Assembly: GCA_934725685.1 (NCBI GenBank)
Contig: CAKVBX010000047.1
Coordinates: 1 to 11,595, forward strand
DNA: 11,595 nucleotides
Direction of reading: 5' to 3'
Source of the DNA: an uncultured Bacilli bacterium
Lineage (GTDB): Bacteria > Bacillota_I > Bacilli_A > RFN20 > CAG-288
The notes under the pieces are model-generated. The model saw only the letters and a list, made by a program, of their open reading frames with translations, had not been told where the DNA came from and did not search any database. This document shows positions 1-6,733 of this stretch, one piece after another. The position numbers were made by a program, and so were the translations under genes. Position 1 is the stretch's first letter, and each line of letters opens with the position of its first letter.

Positions 1-39
1 TATCAGGACGTCATTCGGGATACGAAAATCGCTCGCTGA
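1..39 (+). CDS. C-terminal end of an upstream gene (partial)
   Basis: The frame starting at base 1 reads YQDVIRDTKIAR and then stops at TGA (37-39). A strong intrinsic terminator begins 17 bases later, which is the usual arrangement for the last gene of a transcription unit entering from the left. Only 12 residues are visible, so the family cannot be named. The call rests on the open frame plus the terminator position; a chance frame this short is possible. Confidence 0.4.
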   Translation, partial: YQDVIRDTKIAR

Positions 40-55
40 CAAATCAGTCAATCAG

Positions 56-84
56 GCGGGGCAGCAATCGCTGCTCCGCTTTTT
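56..84 (+). terminator. Rho-independent terminator of the upstream gene
   Basis: A 10-bp stem (56-65 with 70-79, one G-T pair) closes a four-base AATC loop and is followed directly by five T residues (80-84). It sits just after the stop codon at 37-39 and isolates the upstream gene from what follows. Confidence 0.87.
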
Positions 85-118
85 GTCACACTTTTTCGTT
101 GCGAACGTAAGACGAGTT

Positions 119-165
119 CCTGAAATATGCATGAAATAAGTTTTTGAATATCCTAAAATATGCAT
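119..165 (+). repeat. Short direct repeat, 14-base unit
   Basis: CCTGAAATATGCAT (119-132) and CCTAAAATATGCAT (152-165) match at 13 of 14 bases and are 33 bases apart. Each contains the palindrome ATGCAT. In one frame both encode LKYA, so this may be a small in-frame duplication (11 codons) inside the decaying ATPase gene. A pair of binding sites is the alternative. Confidence 0.4.
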
Positions 166-664
166 TCCTCCTTAACCGCAAGGAAAAGTCATGCTATAAA
201 ATCGGTGAAAGGTTGATTAGCTGAGTTTTGTGATAATCAGCTTGGCGATGCCAATATGGCCTATATGTTTTATAACACTACGGGCCCGATAATTCCGTTA
301 AAAGCATACGAAAAAGAAAACGAGTTCAGGCTGTATGTTGCGGATACCGGCTTTTGCTAGCAATGTTTGGTTTTGCCACACAACGAGCCTTACTGAACGG
401 AACATTAAAAGGTTTTGTGAATGGGGATTCTATGAAAATTTTGGGGCATAGATCCTTGTAAAGAAGGACTTTTCGTTACATTACTATAAGCCGAATGATA
501 ATTCGGAACTGGAATTCGTGATTGAAAAAGACAATGAAATCATTCGGATTGAGGTCAAGGCGGGGAACGCTACGACAAAATCCTTGGATTCTTTTGTGAA
601 AGACTATGAGCCTTCTATTGCAATTAAATTGATTCCCGGAAATGTAGGAACCTTCAGAAACTAA
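156..664 (+). pseudogene. Remnant of a DUF4143-type AAA ATPase (C-terminal part)
   Basis: Pieces of one protein can be read in turn from three frames. Frame 3 at 156-221 gives KYAFLLN...YKIGERLIS. Frame 1 at 241-357 gives LGDANMAYMFYN through LYVADTGFC. Frame 3 at 363-425 gives MFGFATQRALLNGTLKGFV. Frame 2 at 428-661 gives FYENF, then LHYYKPND, ELEFVIE, IEVKAGN and TKSLDSF. The pattern of VADTG, LKG, YENF, HYYKP, E(L/F)EFVIE and EVKAG is typical of the C-terminal half of DUF4143 ATP-binding proteins, which are usually about 400 residues long. Stops at 222-224, 358-360 and 449-451 plus at least three frame changes show it is dead. The N-terminal AAA domain with Walker A is absent. The final stop is TAA at 662-664. 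Confidence 0.85.
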
Positions 665-802
665 TTTTCGATGCCTCATTTTTTTACGATGTTTTTTTGA
701 AACAATTCTTATATAGAACGTCAGGGGCAATGTAACCATTGTCACACCTGTTATCCGTGCTGAAAAGCCGACGATTGCATTCATAAATTGTCTTGTCATC
801 CA

Positions 803-811
803 TGTTATAAT
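803..811 (+). promoter_or_regulatory. Extended -10 promoter for the RDD gene pair
   Basis: TGTTATAAT is a perfect TATAAT hexamer (806-811) preceded by the extended -10 TG motif (803-804). No acceptable -35 hexamer lies 16-18 bases upstream; TTGTCA at 793-798 is only 7 bases away. Extended -10 promoters commonly work without a -35. The expected transcription start is about 818-819, on the ATG itself, which predicts a leaderless or nearly leaderless mRNA. The bases from 665 to 802 hold nothing else I can recognise. Confidence 0.65.
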
Positions 812-818
812 ACTAATT

Positions 819-2063
819 ATGAGAAATGATAGATTCCTTGATGTAACCAGCTATAAACCCGCCAAGAAAGGAAGACGGTTCGTTGTCATGTTGCTTGACT
901 ATTTTTTGGTGCTGTTGGTTTCCTTTTCTCTTTTCGCTTTGGTTGTTCAGCCAATTTTTGATAGTACTGGAATGACAAAGGAGAGTGAGAAACAATACCA
1001 GGAAAAGCAGGATGAAGTGCTATCCATTATTGTTTCCACCCATCTGCAGAAGAAGGACGACAAAGAGAATCTTGTCTCCGTTTCTTCGGAAAGCAAAAAC
1101 TATATTACGAAACTTCTGAAATTTTCCTGCAGTAAATATCCGGATGTTACCTATTATGAACTCAATCAGGGAAAGAAAGATTTCGTGGAAGTGAAAGAGG
1201 AAGAAAAGCTATCTTATCAGGATAAAGATGGATATTATCAGAATGATGATATTCTCTATTATTATCTCGGATTTCGAAAAAAGAATCTTACTTCCTATCA
1301 AACAGAAATCAAGGATATGACACTTGCTGATATCAATCGGGATATTCTTCATTTTGATACAGATAACAAGGATTTGGTGAGCTCTGATTTTCTTTTGAAC
1401 TCCGATGTCTTCTATCTCAGTAAGGAAAACACGGAAATCATTCTCGATTATGTCAACTATGGTACTGAGAGCGGGAAGACACTCTATCAGAGATTATCGC
1501 TCCTTTATCGTCAGGCAATCCTGGATGCCATCAGTGAAGTCGAGAAGTCTTATACTCCTTACTTGGAAAAGAACGAAGAGTTCAAGGAGGTCTATCAGCA
1601 TTATGCAACTTCTCTTGCCTGGATGCTTATCCTTTCCTATGTCATCGGTTTCCTCTTATGTTACGTTCCGTTCCAGTGCATCTTCCGCCATGGAAGAACT
1701 GTCGGATATCGCTTCTTCTCTTTGGCTTCGGTCGGAACCGATATGATGGAAGTACGTTGGTGGCAGATTCTTGTGAAGGATCTTGTTCTCTTCATCACCA
1801 CCTTCAGCTCTGTTTTCTTCATGCCGTTGCTTCTGGGTAAAATTCAGATTCTCTCTGCAGTTCTCTTTGGACCGATCACCGTGTTTCAGGTGGTCTTATT
1901 CTCTTTCCTGATGGTTGTTCTTTCCATTGTTTTCTTCCTCATCAGCAAAGACAGGCAGACACTCAGCGAATTCGCTTCTCTGACCTGCACGGTCGATCTC
2001 AGAGAGCGGGAAGAAGCTTTCCTCGATGCACAGGAGAAAGAGCAGGAAAAGAATGGAAAATAA
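819..2063 (+). CDS. RDD family membrane protein with large extracytoplasmic domain
   Basis: This 414-residue protein is an RDD-type integral membrane protein of unknown substrate. The N-terminal hallmark is RRFVVMLLD, with R20 and D27 at the start of the first membrane helix (about 22-46). The second half of the domain has helix 2 (about 262-286), then RHGRTVGYRFFSL (R290-T294), equivalent to the family G-K/R-T-x-G loop, and two more hydrophobic stretches (about 320-340 and 345-374). Between helices 1 and 2 lies a charged, lysine- and tyrosine-rich region of about 215 residues where ordinary RDD domains have a short loop; it should face outward. The C-terminus is acidic and lysine-rich. The ATG at 819 is supported by N-terminal alignment with the next gene, although no Shine-Dalgarno precedes it. 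The sequence is A/T-rich compared with the downstream operon. Confidence 0.8.
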   Translation: MRNDRFLDVTSYKPAKKGRRFVVMLLDYFLVLLVSFSLFALVVQPIFDSTGMTKESEKQYQEKQDEVLSIIVSTHLQKKDDKENLVSVSSESKNYITKLLKFSCSKYPDVTYYELNQGKKDFVEVKEEEKLSYQDKDGYYQNDDILYYYLGFRKKNLTSYQTEIKDMTLADINRDILHFDTDNKDLVSSDFLLNSDVFYLSKENTEIILDYVNYGTESGKTLYQRLSLLYRQAILDAISEVEKSYTPYLEKNEEFKEVYQHYATSLAWMLILSYVIGFLLCYVPFQCIFRHGRTVGYRFFSLASVGTDMMEVRWWQILVKDLVLFITTFSSVFFMPLLLGKIQILSAVLFGPITVFQVVLFSFLMVVLSIVFFLISKDRQTLSEFASLTCTVDLREREEAFLDAQEKEQEKNGK

Positions 2064-3015
2064 GGATAACGTAACGGAAGTCATCTATGACAAGGCGAAA
2101 AAGTACAAACGTTGGTTTGCTTTTTTTATCGACCTTTTTGTGGCGCTGATCATCGGGCTTTTTCTTTCGGCGGCAGTCGGCGCCATTACAAGGTGTGTCC
2201 CTGCTTATAAGGAAACCGTTGCTGCGAGAGATGCCATTGAGGAAAGTACTCCGATTTACAAGGATGGGAAAGTGATTATTCTTGTGATGGATAACAGCGA
2301 TGACCCGGTCTCTTCAAAAAAGAACACTCTTAATGATGCGATTGAAGTTTTCTATCACGACAGCCGTTTTTTTACCGAGAATGAGTATTATCAGGCTTAT
2401 CAACTGAGAAAGCGGGATGCTAAGGCTTCTGACGGTGGAAATCTTTTTGTGGAAGATAGTAACAAGGAAACCTATCTCGAAGGGAATTATTCCGATCAGG
2501 ATTATTACAGCTTTTACTATTCGGAAATTGAACACTACTGTATCGCTTATTTTTCCCTCAATGACGACTATGTGAGATATACTAATATCATCGTGAGAAC
2601 TTCCGTTGTCGAGCTCTTTCTCTGCCTTTCTGTCGGTTATGCATTCGCTTTCCTTATTGTTCCCCTCATCATCCGTCGCGGCAGAAGGACAATCGGCATG
2701 TATCTTTTCAAAATCTCACTCATCAGTGTCGATGCTCTCAATGTGACAGGAAAGACACTTGTCGCAAGAGATCTGCTTTTATATTTCATCGGATATTGGC
2801 TTTCCGTTTTCACCTTCTTCCTTCCCTGGGCAGTCTCCGTAACCATGATGCATTTCTCCAAGAGGGGACAGGATTTCTTTGATTATGTCTCCAACACTTA
2901 TGTTATCGATAGCTCCAAGAAAGATGTCTATCTCAACTATGCGGAATATCTTTCCCGTGCCGGAATGAAAGAATCCGCCAGTCTGGAAAATGACGATTTC
3001 ACGCTGGTTTCCTAA
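2053..3015 (+). CDS. RDD family membrane protein, paralogue of the preceding gene
   Basis: A 320-residue RDD protein. KRWFAFFIDLF (R20, D27) matches the family start and aligns residue for residue with R20/D27 of the upstream protein. Helix 1 is about 22-45, an extracytoplasmic insert rich in Tyr, Asp and Ser spans about 46-180, helix 2 is about 183-205, RRGRRTIGMYLFKISL (R208-G215) is the conserved loop, and a further helix is about 237-262. I chose the ATG at 2053 over an in-frame ATG at 2026 because AGGA (2044-2047) lies 5 bases before it and because the N-terminus then matches its paralogue. The start overlaps the previous gene's TAA by 11 bases, so translation is probably coupled. The two may form a hetero-oligomer (inference). 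The substrate is unknown. Confidence 0.8.
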   Translation: MENKDNVTEVIYDKAKKYKRWFAFFIDLFVALIIGLFLSAAVGAITRCVPAYKETVAARDAIEESTPIYKDGKVIILVMDNSDDPVSSKKNTLNDAIEVFYHDSRFFTENEYYQAYQLRKRDAKASDGGNLFVEDSNKETYLEGNYSDQDYYSFYYSEIEHYCIAYFSLNDDYVRYTNIIVRTSVVELFLCLSVGYAFAFLIVPLIIRRGRRTIGMYLFKISLISVDALNVTGKTLVARDLLLYFIGYWLSVFTFFLPWAVSVTMMHFSKRGQDFFDYVSNTYVIDSSKKDVYLNYAEYLSRAGMKESASLENDDFTLVS

Positions 3016-3043
3016 ATATATTTAGTATATTTCCTTATTAAGG
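3012..3043 (+). promoter_or_regulatory. Two palindromes and an A/T-rich stretch upstream of the operon promoter
   Basis: CTAAATATATTTAG (3012-3025) is a perfect 14-base palindrome overlapping the stop codon of the RDD gene. CCTTATTAAGG (3033-3043) is a perfect 5+1+5 inverted repeat ending directly at the -35 hexamer. The stretch between is almost pure A/T, as in a promoter UP element. Either palindrome could bind a dimeric regulator. Neither hairpin is followed by a T-run of the kind a terminator needs, so read-through from the RDD genes is possible. Confidence 0.4.
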
Positions 3044-3072
3044 TTGAAAGGGTTTTTGATTGGAATTATAAT
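3044..3072 (+). promoter_or_regulatory. Sigma-70/SigA-type promoter of the transporter-nuclease operon
   Basis: TTGAAA (3044-3049) and a perfect TATAAT (3067-3072) are separated by exactly 17 bases. The expected start is near 3079, giving a leader of about 65 bases before the ATG at 3145. A small inverted repeat, GCCG-N5-CGGC (3079-3091), sits at the expected start and is followed by a T-rich run (3101-3107). Confidence 0.8.
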
Positions 3073-3144
3073 TAACTTGCCGATTTGCGGCTATTTCCTC
3101 TTTTTTTGTATGGCATCGGCACGGATTCCGAGAAAGGTTAAAGT

Positions 3145-4593
3145 ATGGAAATCAAACTAAAACATTTGACGAAGGCGTTCCCCGGAGATGCGAAGAAGAA
3201 CAGACCAGAGACTATTGCCGTCTCCGATCTCAACATCGATATTCGTGACGGCGAACTTTTAGGCTTGTTAGGTCCTTCCGGATGCGGAAAATCGACAACT
3301 CTGTACATGATTGCCGGTCTGAAGCAGCCTACGGACGGAGAAATTTGGTTCGGTGATGAGGAAGTCACTCATCTTGCACCGGAGAAGAGGGGCATCGGCC
3401 TTGTCTTCCAGAACTATGCGCTTTATCCTCATCTTAGCGTCTATGACAATGTCGCTTTCCCGCTTACGAATATGAAGACCATCGCTCCGAAGAAGGATGA
3501 AGCGTTGCTCAATATCGATACGGAAATCGCTTTGCTTACCGACCACGCCGAGGAAATCAGATCCATCATCGTTGCCTCTGTTTATAAAAACAAGATTTCC
3601 AAGGAGCTTGCCATGCAGGCCCTTGTCGACCATTTCCATATGGTCTCTTCCATGGCGAAGAGACTCTTCTCCCTGAAATTACATCAGACTGAAGACTATC
3701 GTCCGCTCGTGGAAGCGAGACTCGCAAAACTCAATGTCGAAAAAACAGCGCATATTTCCGACAACGCAAAGAAGCACATCACTCTCAACGAGAAATATGA
3801 GGCTGTCGACGAAATCGGCGAACCCATTGTAGTCAAGAGAAAGGTTTCCAAGGACGAAATTGACGCCCTTGTCCAGGAAGCGGCCCGCCTTGTTCAGATT
3901 TCTCAGTATCTCGAAAGAAAACCGAGTGAACTCTCTGGCGGTCAGCAGCAGAGAGTCGCCATCGCAAGAGCCCTCGTCAAGAAACCGAGAGTTCTTCTTC
4001 TCGATGAACCGTTATCCAACCTCGATGCCCGTCTGAGACTTCAGACCCGTGAGGAAATCAGAAGAATCCAGAAAGAGACCGGCATCACGACAATCTTCGT
4101 CACGCACGATCAGGACGAAGCTATGTCCATCTGCGATGATATCGTCGTCATGAAGGATGGTGTCGAAATGCAGAAGGACCATCCGCAAACCATGTATGAC
4201 AATCCGGGCAACCTCTTCGTCGCCAAGTTCCTCGGTGTCCCGCCAATCAACGTCTTTGAGGGAAGAGTGGAAGGCGGAAAGGTGTATCTCGGAAACGAGT
4301 GCGTCCTCGAAAGCGACAAGCTCACCGAAGACAAGAAAATCTATATCGCCATCCGTCCGGAAGGCTTTGTTCCAGCCTGTGACAATCACGTCCTTACGAT
4401 TCATGTGGATCAGATCATCACCCAGGGAAGAGATAAGTCTCTTGTCGCCATGCACGAAAGCTTCCTCGGCGAACAAATCAAGGTCATTATCGACAGCGAT
4501 ATTCCGGTTTCCGTTGGCGATGTCTCGCTCTCTATCAGAAAGAACAAGATTTTCCTGTTCGATTATGAGAGCGAAGAAAGAATCTACTTCTGA
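3145..4593 (+). CDS. ABC importer ATPase, MalK/UgpC family, with ~120-residue insert
   Basis: This cytoplasmic ATPase drives the importer formed with the two permeases downstream. Walker A is GPSGCGKST (43-51), the Q-loop is Q89 in VFQNYALYP, the signature is LSGGQQQ (263-269), Walker B is VLLLDEP (283-289) followed by the D-loop SNLDAR, and the switch histidine is H321. All parts needed for ATP hydrolysis are intact. A C-terminal TOBE-like region (from about 345; FLGVPPINVF, IRPEGF) is typical of CUT1-type ATPases. The oddity is the spacing from Q-loop to signature: about 175 residues, where a normal MalK has about 53. The extra segment, about 109-230, is helical and charged and interrupts the helical subdomain that touches the permeases. 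As I recall, mycoplasma UgpC proteins (MG187/MPN134) are enlarged too. AAAGG (3133-3137) lies 7 bases before the start. The TGA stop overlaps the next ATG. Confidence 0.93.
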   Translation: MEIKLKHLTKAFPGDAKKNRPETIAVSDLNIDIRDGELLGLLGPSGCGKSTTLYMIAGLKQPTDGEIWFGDEEVTHLAPEKRGIGLVFQNYALYPHLSVYDNVAFPLTNMKTIAPKKDEALLNIDTEIALLTDHAEEIRSIIVASVYKNKISKELAMQALVDHFHMVSSMAKRLFSLKLHQTEDYRPLVEARLAKLNVEKTAHISDNAKKHITLNEKYEAVDEIGEPIVVKRKVSKDEIDALVQEAARLVQISQYLERKPSELSGGQQQRVAIARALVKKPRVLLLDEPLSNLDARLRLQTREEIRRIQKETGITTIFVTHDQDEAMSICDDIVVMKDGVEMQKDHPQTMYDNPGNLFVAKFLGVPPINVFEGRVEGGKVYLGNECVLESDKLTEDKKIYIAIRPEGFVPACDNHVLTIHVDQIITQGRDKSLVAMHESFLGEQIKVIIDSDIPVSVGDVSLSIRKNKIFLFDYESEERIYF

Positions 4594-5540
4594 TGGAAAG
4601 CAAGAATAACTGGAAAGCCTGGCTTTATTTAGCCCCTGTCATCATTTTGATGGCAGTGTTCACCTTCTATCCGATTATCAACACCATCGGAATTTCTTTC
4701 CTTAAGAATTACAATACGCTCACGGGAACCAACGATGGCTTCACCTTCGATAACTATCTCGAAATCCTTCATATCAAACCGACCGCACAAGTCGGTAACC
4801 TCGTCATCTACGAAGAGGAATTCGTCAAGACCGCTCTCCCTAACACCCTTCTCATCACCTTTGTCACGGTCCCGCTCTCCATCATCATCGCACTCGCTAT
4901 TGCCATTGCACTGAACTCCATCAAGAAGTTCCAGAAAATCCTTCAGACCATCTTCTTCATGCCTTATGTCACAAACGCCATCGCTATCGGTATGGTCTTT
5001 TCCGTCATCTTCGATCAAAACGGCGTTTTCAACTACATTTTCCATACCAATATCAACTGGCTCTATGCGGGAAGCTCCGGCACAGCTCCGAATTATTGGG
5101 CCGGTTTCTTCGCTCTCTGTGTTTATATCGTCTGGCATTCTCTTCCTTATAAGATTCTGATCTTCTTAGGTGGACTTCAGAATATCGACGGACAGTATTA
5201 CGATGCCGCCAAAGTCGATGGCTCTTCCAAGTGGAAGATGATCCGCAAGGTCACGATTCCGCTTCTCTCCCCTCAGATTCTCTATGTCATGATCACCTCC
5301 TTCATCGGCGGTTTCAAGGAATACACTTCCGTTGTCGCTCTCTTCGGTGCCGAAGGCGGTTCCTTCCTCGAATCGACCGGTCCTTCCAGCATGAAGACAG
5401 TCGCCTTCTACATCTATGACTATATGAGCAATCCGTCCGGATTGCAGATTGCCGCTGCAGCCGCTGTCGTTCTGCTTCTCATCATCTTAGCCTTTACGGC
5501 CATCCAGAAACAGGTCGCAAAGAGAAAGGTGCATTACTGA
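4593..5540 (+). CDS. ABC transporter permease, MalF/UgpA type
   Basis: A 315-residue integral membrane permease. The N-terminus WLYLAPVIILMAVFTFYP (from about residue 10) is the classic first helix of MalF/UgpA proteins, and about six hydrophobic segments follow. The cytoplasmic EAA loop, which docks on the ATPase, reads DAAKVDGSSKWKMIRKVTIP from D204, with the invariant glycine at 210. It pairs with the MalG-like permease at 5713. Its ATG shares the A of the ATPase stop (TGATG, 4591-4595), so the two are translationally coupled. The family handles sugars and related solutes, so homology alone does not fix the substrate; the nuclease in the operon argues for nucleic-acid breakdown products (inference). 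Confidence 0.92.
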   Translation: MESKNNWKAWLYLAPVIILMAVFTFYPIINTIGISFLKNYNTLTGTNDGFTFDNYLEILHIKPTAQVGNLVIYEEEFVKTALPNTLLITFVTVPLSIIIALAIAIALNSIKKFQKILQTIFFMPYVTNAIAIGMVFSVIFDQNGVFNYIFHTNINWLYAGSSGTAPNYWAGFFALCVYIVWHSLPYKILIFLGGLQNIDGQYYDAAKVDGSSKWKMIRKVTIPLLSPQILYVMITSFIGGFKEYTSVVALFGAEGGSFLESTGPSSMKTVAFYIYDYMSNPSGLQIAAAAAVVLLLIILAFTAIQKQVAKRKVHY

Positions 5541-5713
5541 TGGAAAACGAAAACAAGAATTATGGCGAGTCTTCCGCTTTTGTCAGAAGACTCGACAAAG
5601 GCCTTCCCCTTCGGGATGGCCGCTACTCCGATTCTCTTAGCTTTGTCCGCAAACTCAACAAAGGGGAAGCGATGAAGCCAAGAACCGACCTTGACGAAAA
5701 CTATGTGGAGTGA
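5540..5713 (+). CDS. 57-residue hypothetical protein between the two permease genes
   Basis: An easily missed small gene. Its ATG overlaps the TGA of the preceding permease (TGATG, 5538-5542), and its own TGA overlaps the ATG of the next permease (TGATG, 5711-5715), so it fills the gap between them exactly. AAAGG (5525-5529) lies 10 bases before the start. The protein is soluble and highly charged, with no membrane segment or signal peptide. It carries an internal repeat: AFVRRLDKG (13-21) and SFVRKLNKG (34-42). I recognise no family. Because it is made in step with the permeases it could be a small cytoplasmic partner of the transporter, for example contacting the unusual ATPase insert. Alternatively it is a detached piece of an N-terminal extension of the next permease. 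Both are inference. Confidence 0.75.
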   Translation: MENENKNYGESSAFVRRLDKGLPLRDGRYSDSLSFVRKLNKGEAMKPRTDLDENYVE

Positions 5714-6708
5714 TGGATATGGAAGAAAATAAAACAATGACACCTAACGACGAACTCATCCAGCTCTCTTCCGATACCCATTCCCTTCGCCTTGTCATCA
5801 AGAGCGAAGGGCAGTCGACCAAAGCCAAGGAACGTGCGAGCCGCACGGCGCACATCGTCGGCATGGTCTTCACTTATGCCTTCCTCATCTTTGTCGCTCT
5901 CCTCTTCATTTTCCCCTTCTACTGGATGATTATCACCTCGTTCAAGAGCGGTGCCGAAATCAAGGGCTTCTTGCCCGGACACGAAGGCGAACAAACCTTC
6001 TGGCCAGTCAATTTCGTCAATAACTACGCCGGCCTTACCAAGAAATTCAACTTCGGCATGTATGTCGGCAACACCCTTGTCGTCGGTATCTTCTCCACAA
6101 TCGGAACCATTTTCACCTGTATCTTTGCCGCCTTCGCCTTTGCAAGACTCGATTTCAAGGGGAAGGATACGATGTTCACGATCCTCCTTGCGACGATGAT
6201 GATTCCTGGCGAAATGATGGTCGTCACCAACTACATCTCTGTTTCCAACTTCGGTTGGACCGGTGGAAGCAACCGAACCGGTGCTTACCTAGCCATGATC
6301 ATTCCGTTCATGGTCTCCGTCTTCTACATTTACCTCTTACGGCAGAATTTCATGCAGATTCCGAACGAACTCTATCTCGCTGCCAAGGTGGATGGCAAGA
6401 CGGACTGGCAGTATCTCTGGAAAGTCATGGTCCCCCTTGCGATGCCCTCCCTTGTCACCATCTTCATTCTCAAGCTCATGGGCTCCTGGAACTCCTATAT
6501 CTGGCCGAACCTCGTCGCCGGCGGAAACGACAACTTCAAGCTTGTCTCCAATGGTCTCCGTGATTCCTTCCAGACAGGGACGGACTTCAATGAATATGGA
6601 AAACAGATGGCAGCCACCGTCTGTGTCACCCTTCCGCTTCTCGCTCTCTTCGTCTGTTTCCGTAAATACATCATGCGTGGTGTATCCCGTGCCGGTATCA
6701 AAGGTTAA
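5713..6708 (+). CDS. ABC transporter permease, MalG/UgpE type
   Basis: This 331-residue permease is the second membrane subunit of the importer. A charged cytoplasmic N-terminus of about 45 residues, longer than usual, precedes helix 1 (about 48-76, ending FPFYWMIITSFK, a family hallmark). The EAA loop is AAKVDGKTDWQYLWKVMVP from A223 with G228, and WNSYIWP follows as in MalG proteins. I place the start at ATG 5713, which overlaps the 57-residue gene's stop. The in-frame ATG at 5719 is a serious alternative, because GGAG (5707-5710) is 8 bases from it but only 2 from 5713; a GTG at 5710 would add one more residue. The gene ends 25 bases before the binding protein. Confidence 0.92.
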   Translation: MDMEENKTMTPNDELIQLSSDTHSLRLVIKSEGQSTKAKERASRTAHIVGMVFTYAFLIFVALLFIFPFYWMIITSFKSGAEIKGFLPGHEGEQTFWPVNFVNNYAGLTKKFNFGMYVGNTLVVGIFSTIGTIFTCIFAAFAFARLDFKGKDTMFTILLATMMIPGEMMVVTNYISVSNFGWTGGSNRTGAYLAMIIPFMVSVFYIYLLRQNFMQIPNELYLAAKVDGKTDWQYLWKVMVPLAMPSLVTIFILKLMGSWNSYIWPNLVAGGNDNFKLVSNGLRDSFQTGTDFNEYGKQMAATVCVTLPLLALFVCFRKYIMRGVSRAGIKG

Positions 6709-6733
6709 TTGAAAAGGAGAATATAAATCAATT

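Noticed and set aside
476..799. A 107-codon minus-strand frame over the left region
   Set aside because: It overlaps the ATPase remnant and the intergenic sequence and has a composition typical of an antisense read with no family pattern. The plus strand carries the recognisable motifs.
793..811. TTGTCA as a -35 hexamer for the TATAAT at 806
   Set aside because: The spacing is only 7 bases, far from the 16-18 needed. The extended -10 motif explains the promoter better.
2026..2052. Upstream ATG giving the second RDD protein nine extra residues
   Set aside because: No suitable ribosome site precedes it, and the added basic residues spoil the match with the paralogue. The ATG at 2053 has AGGA at good spacing.
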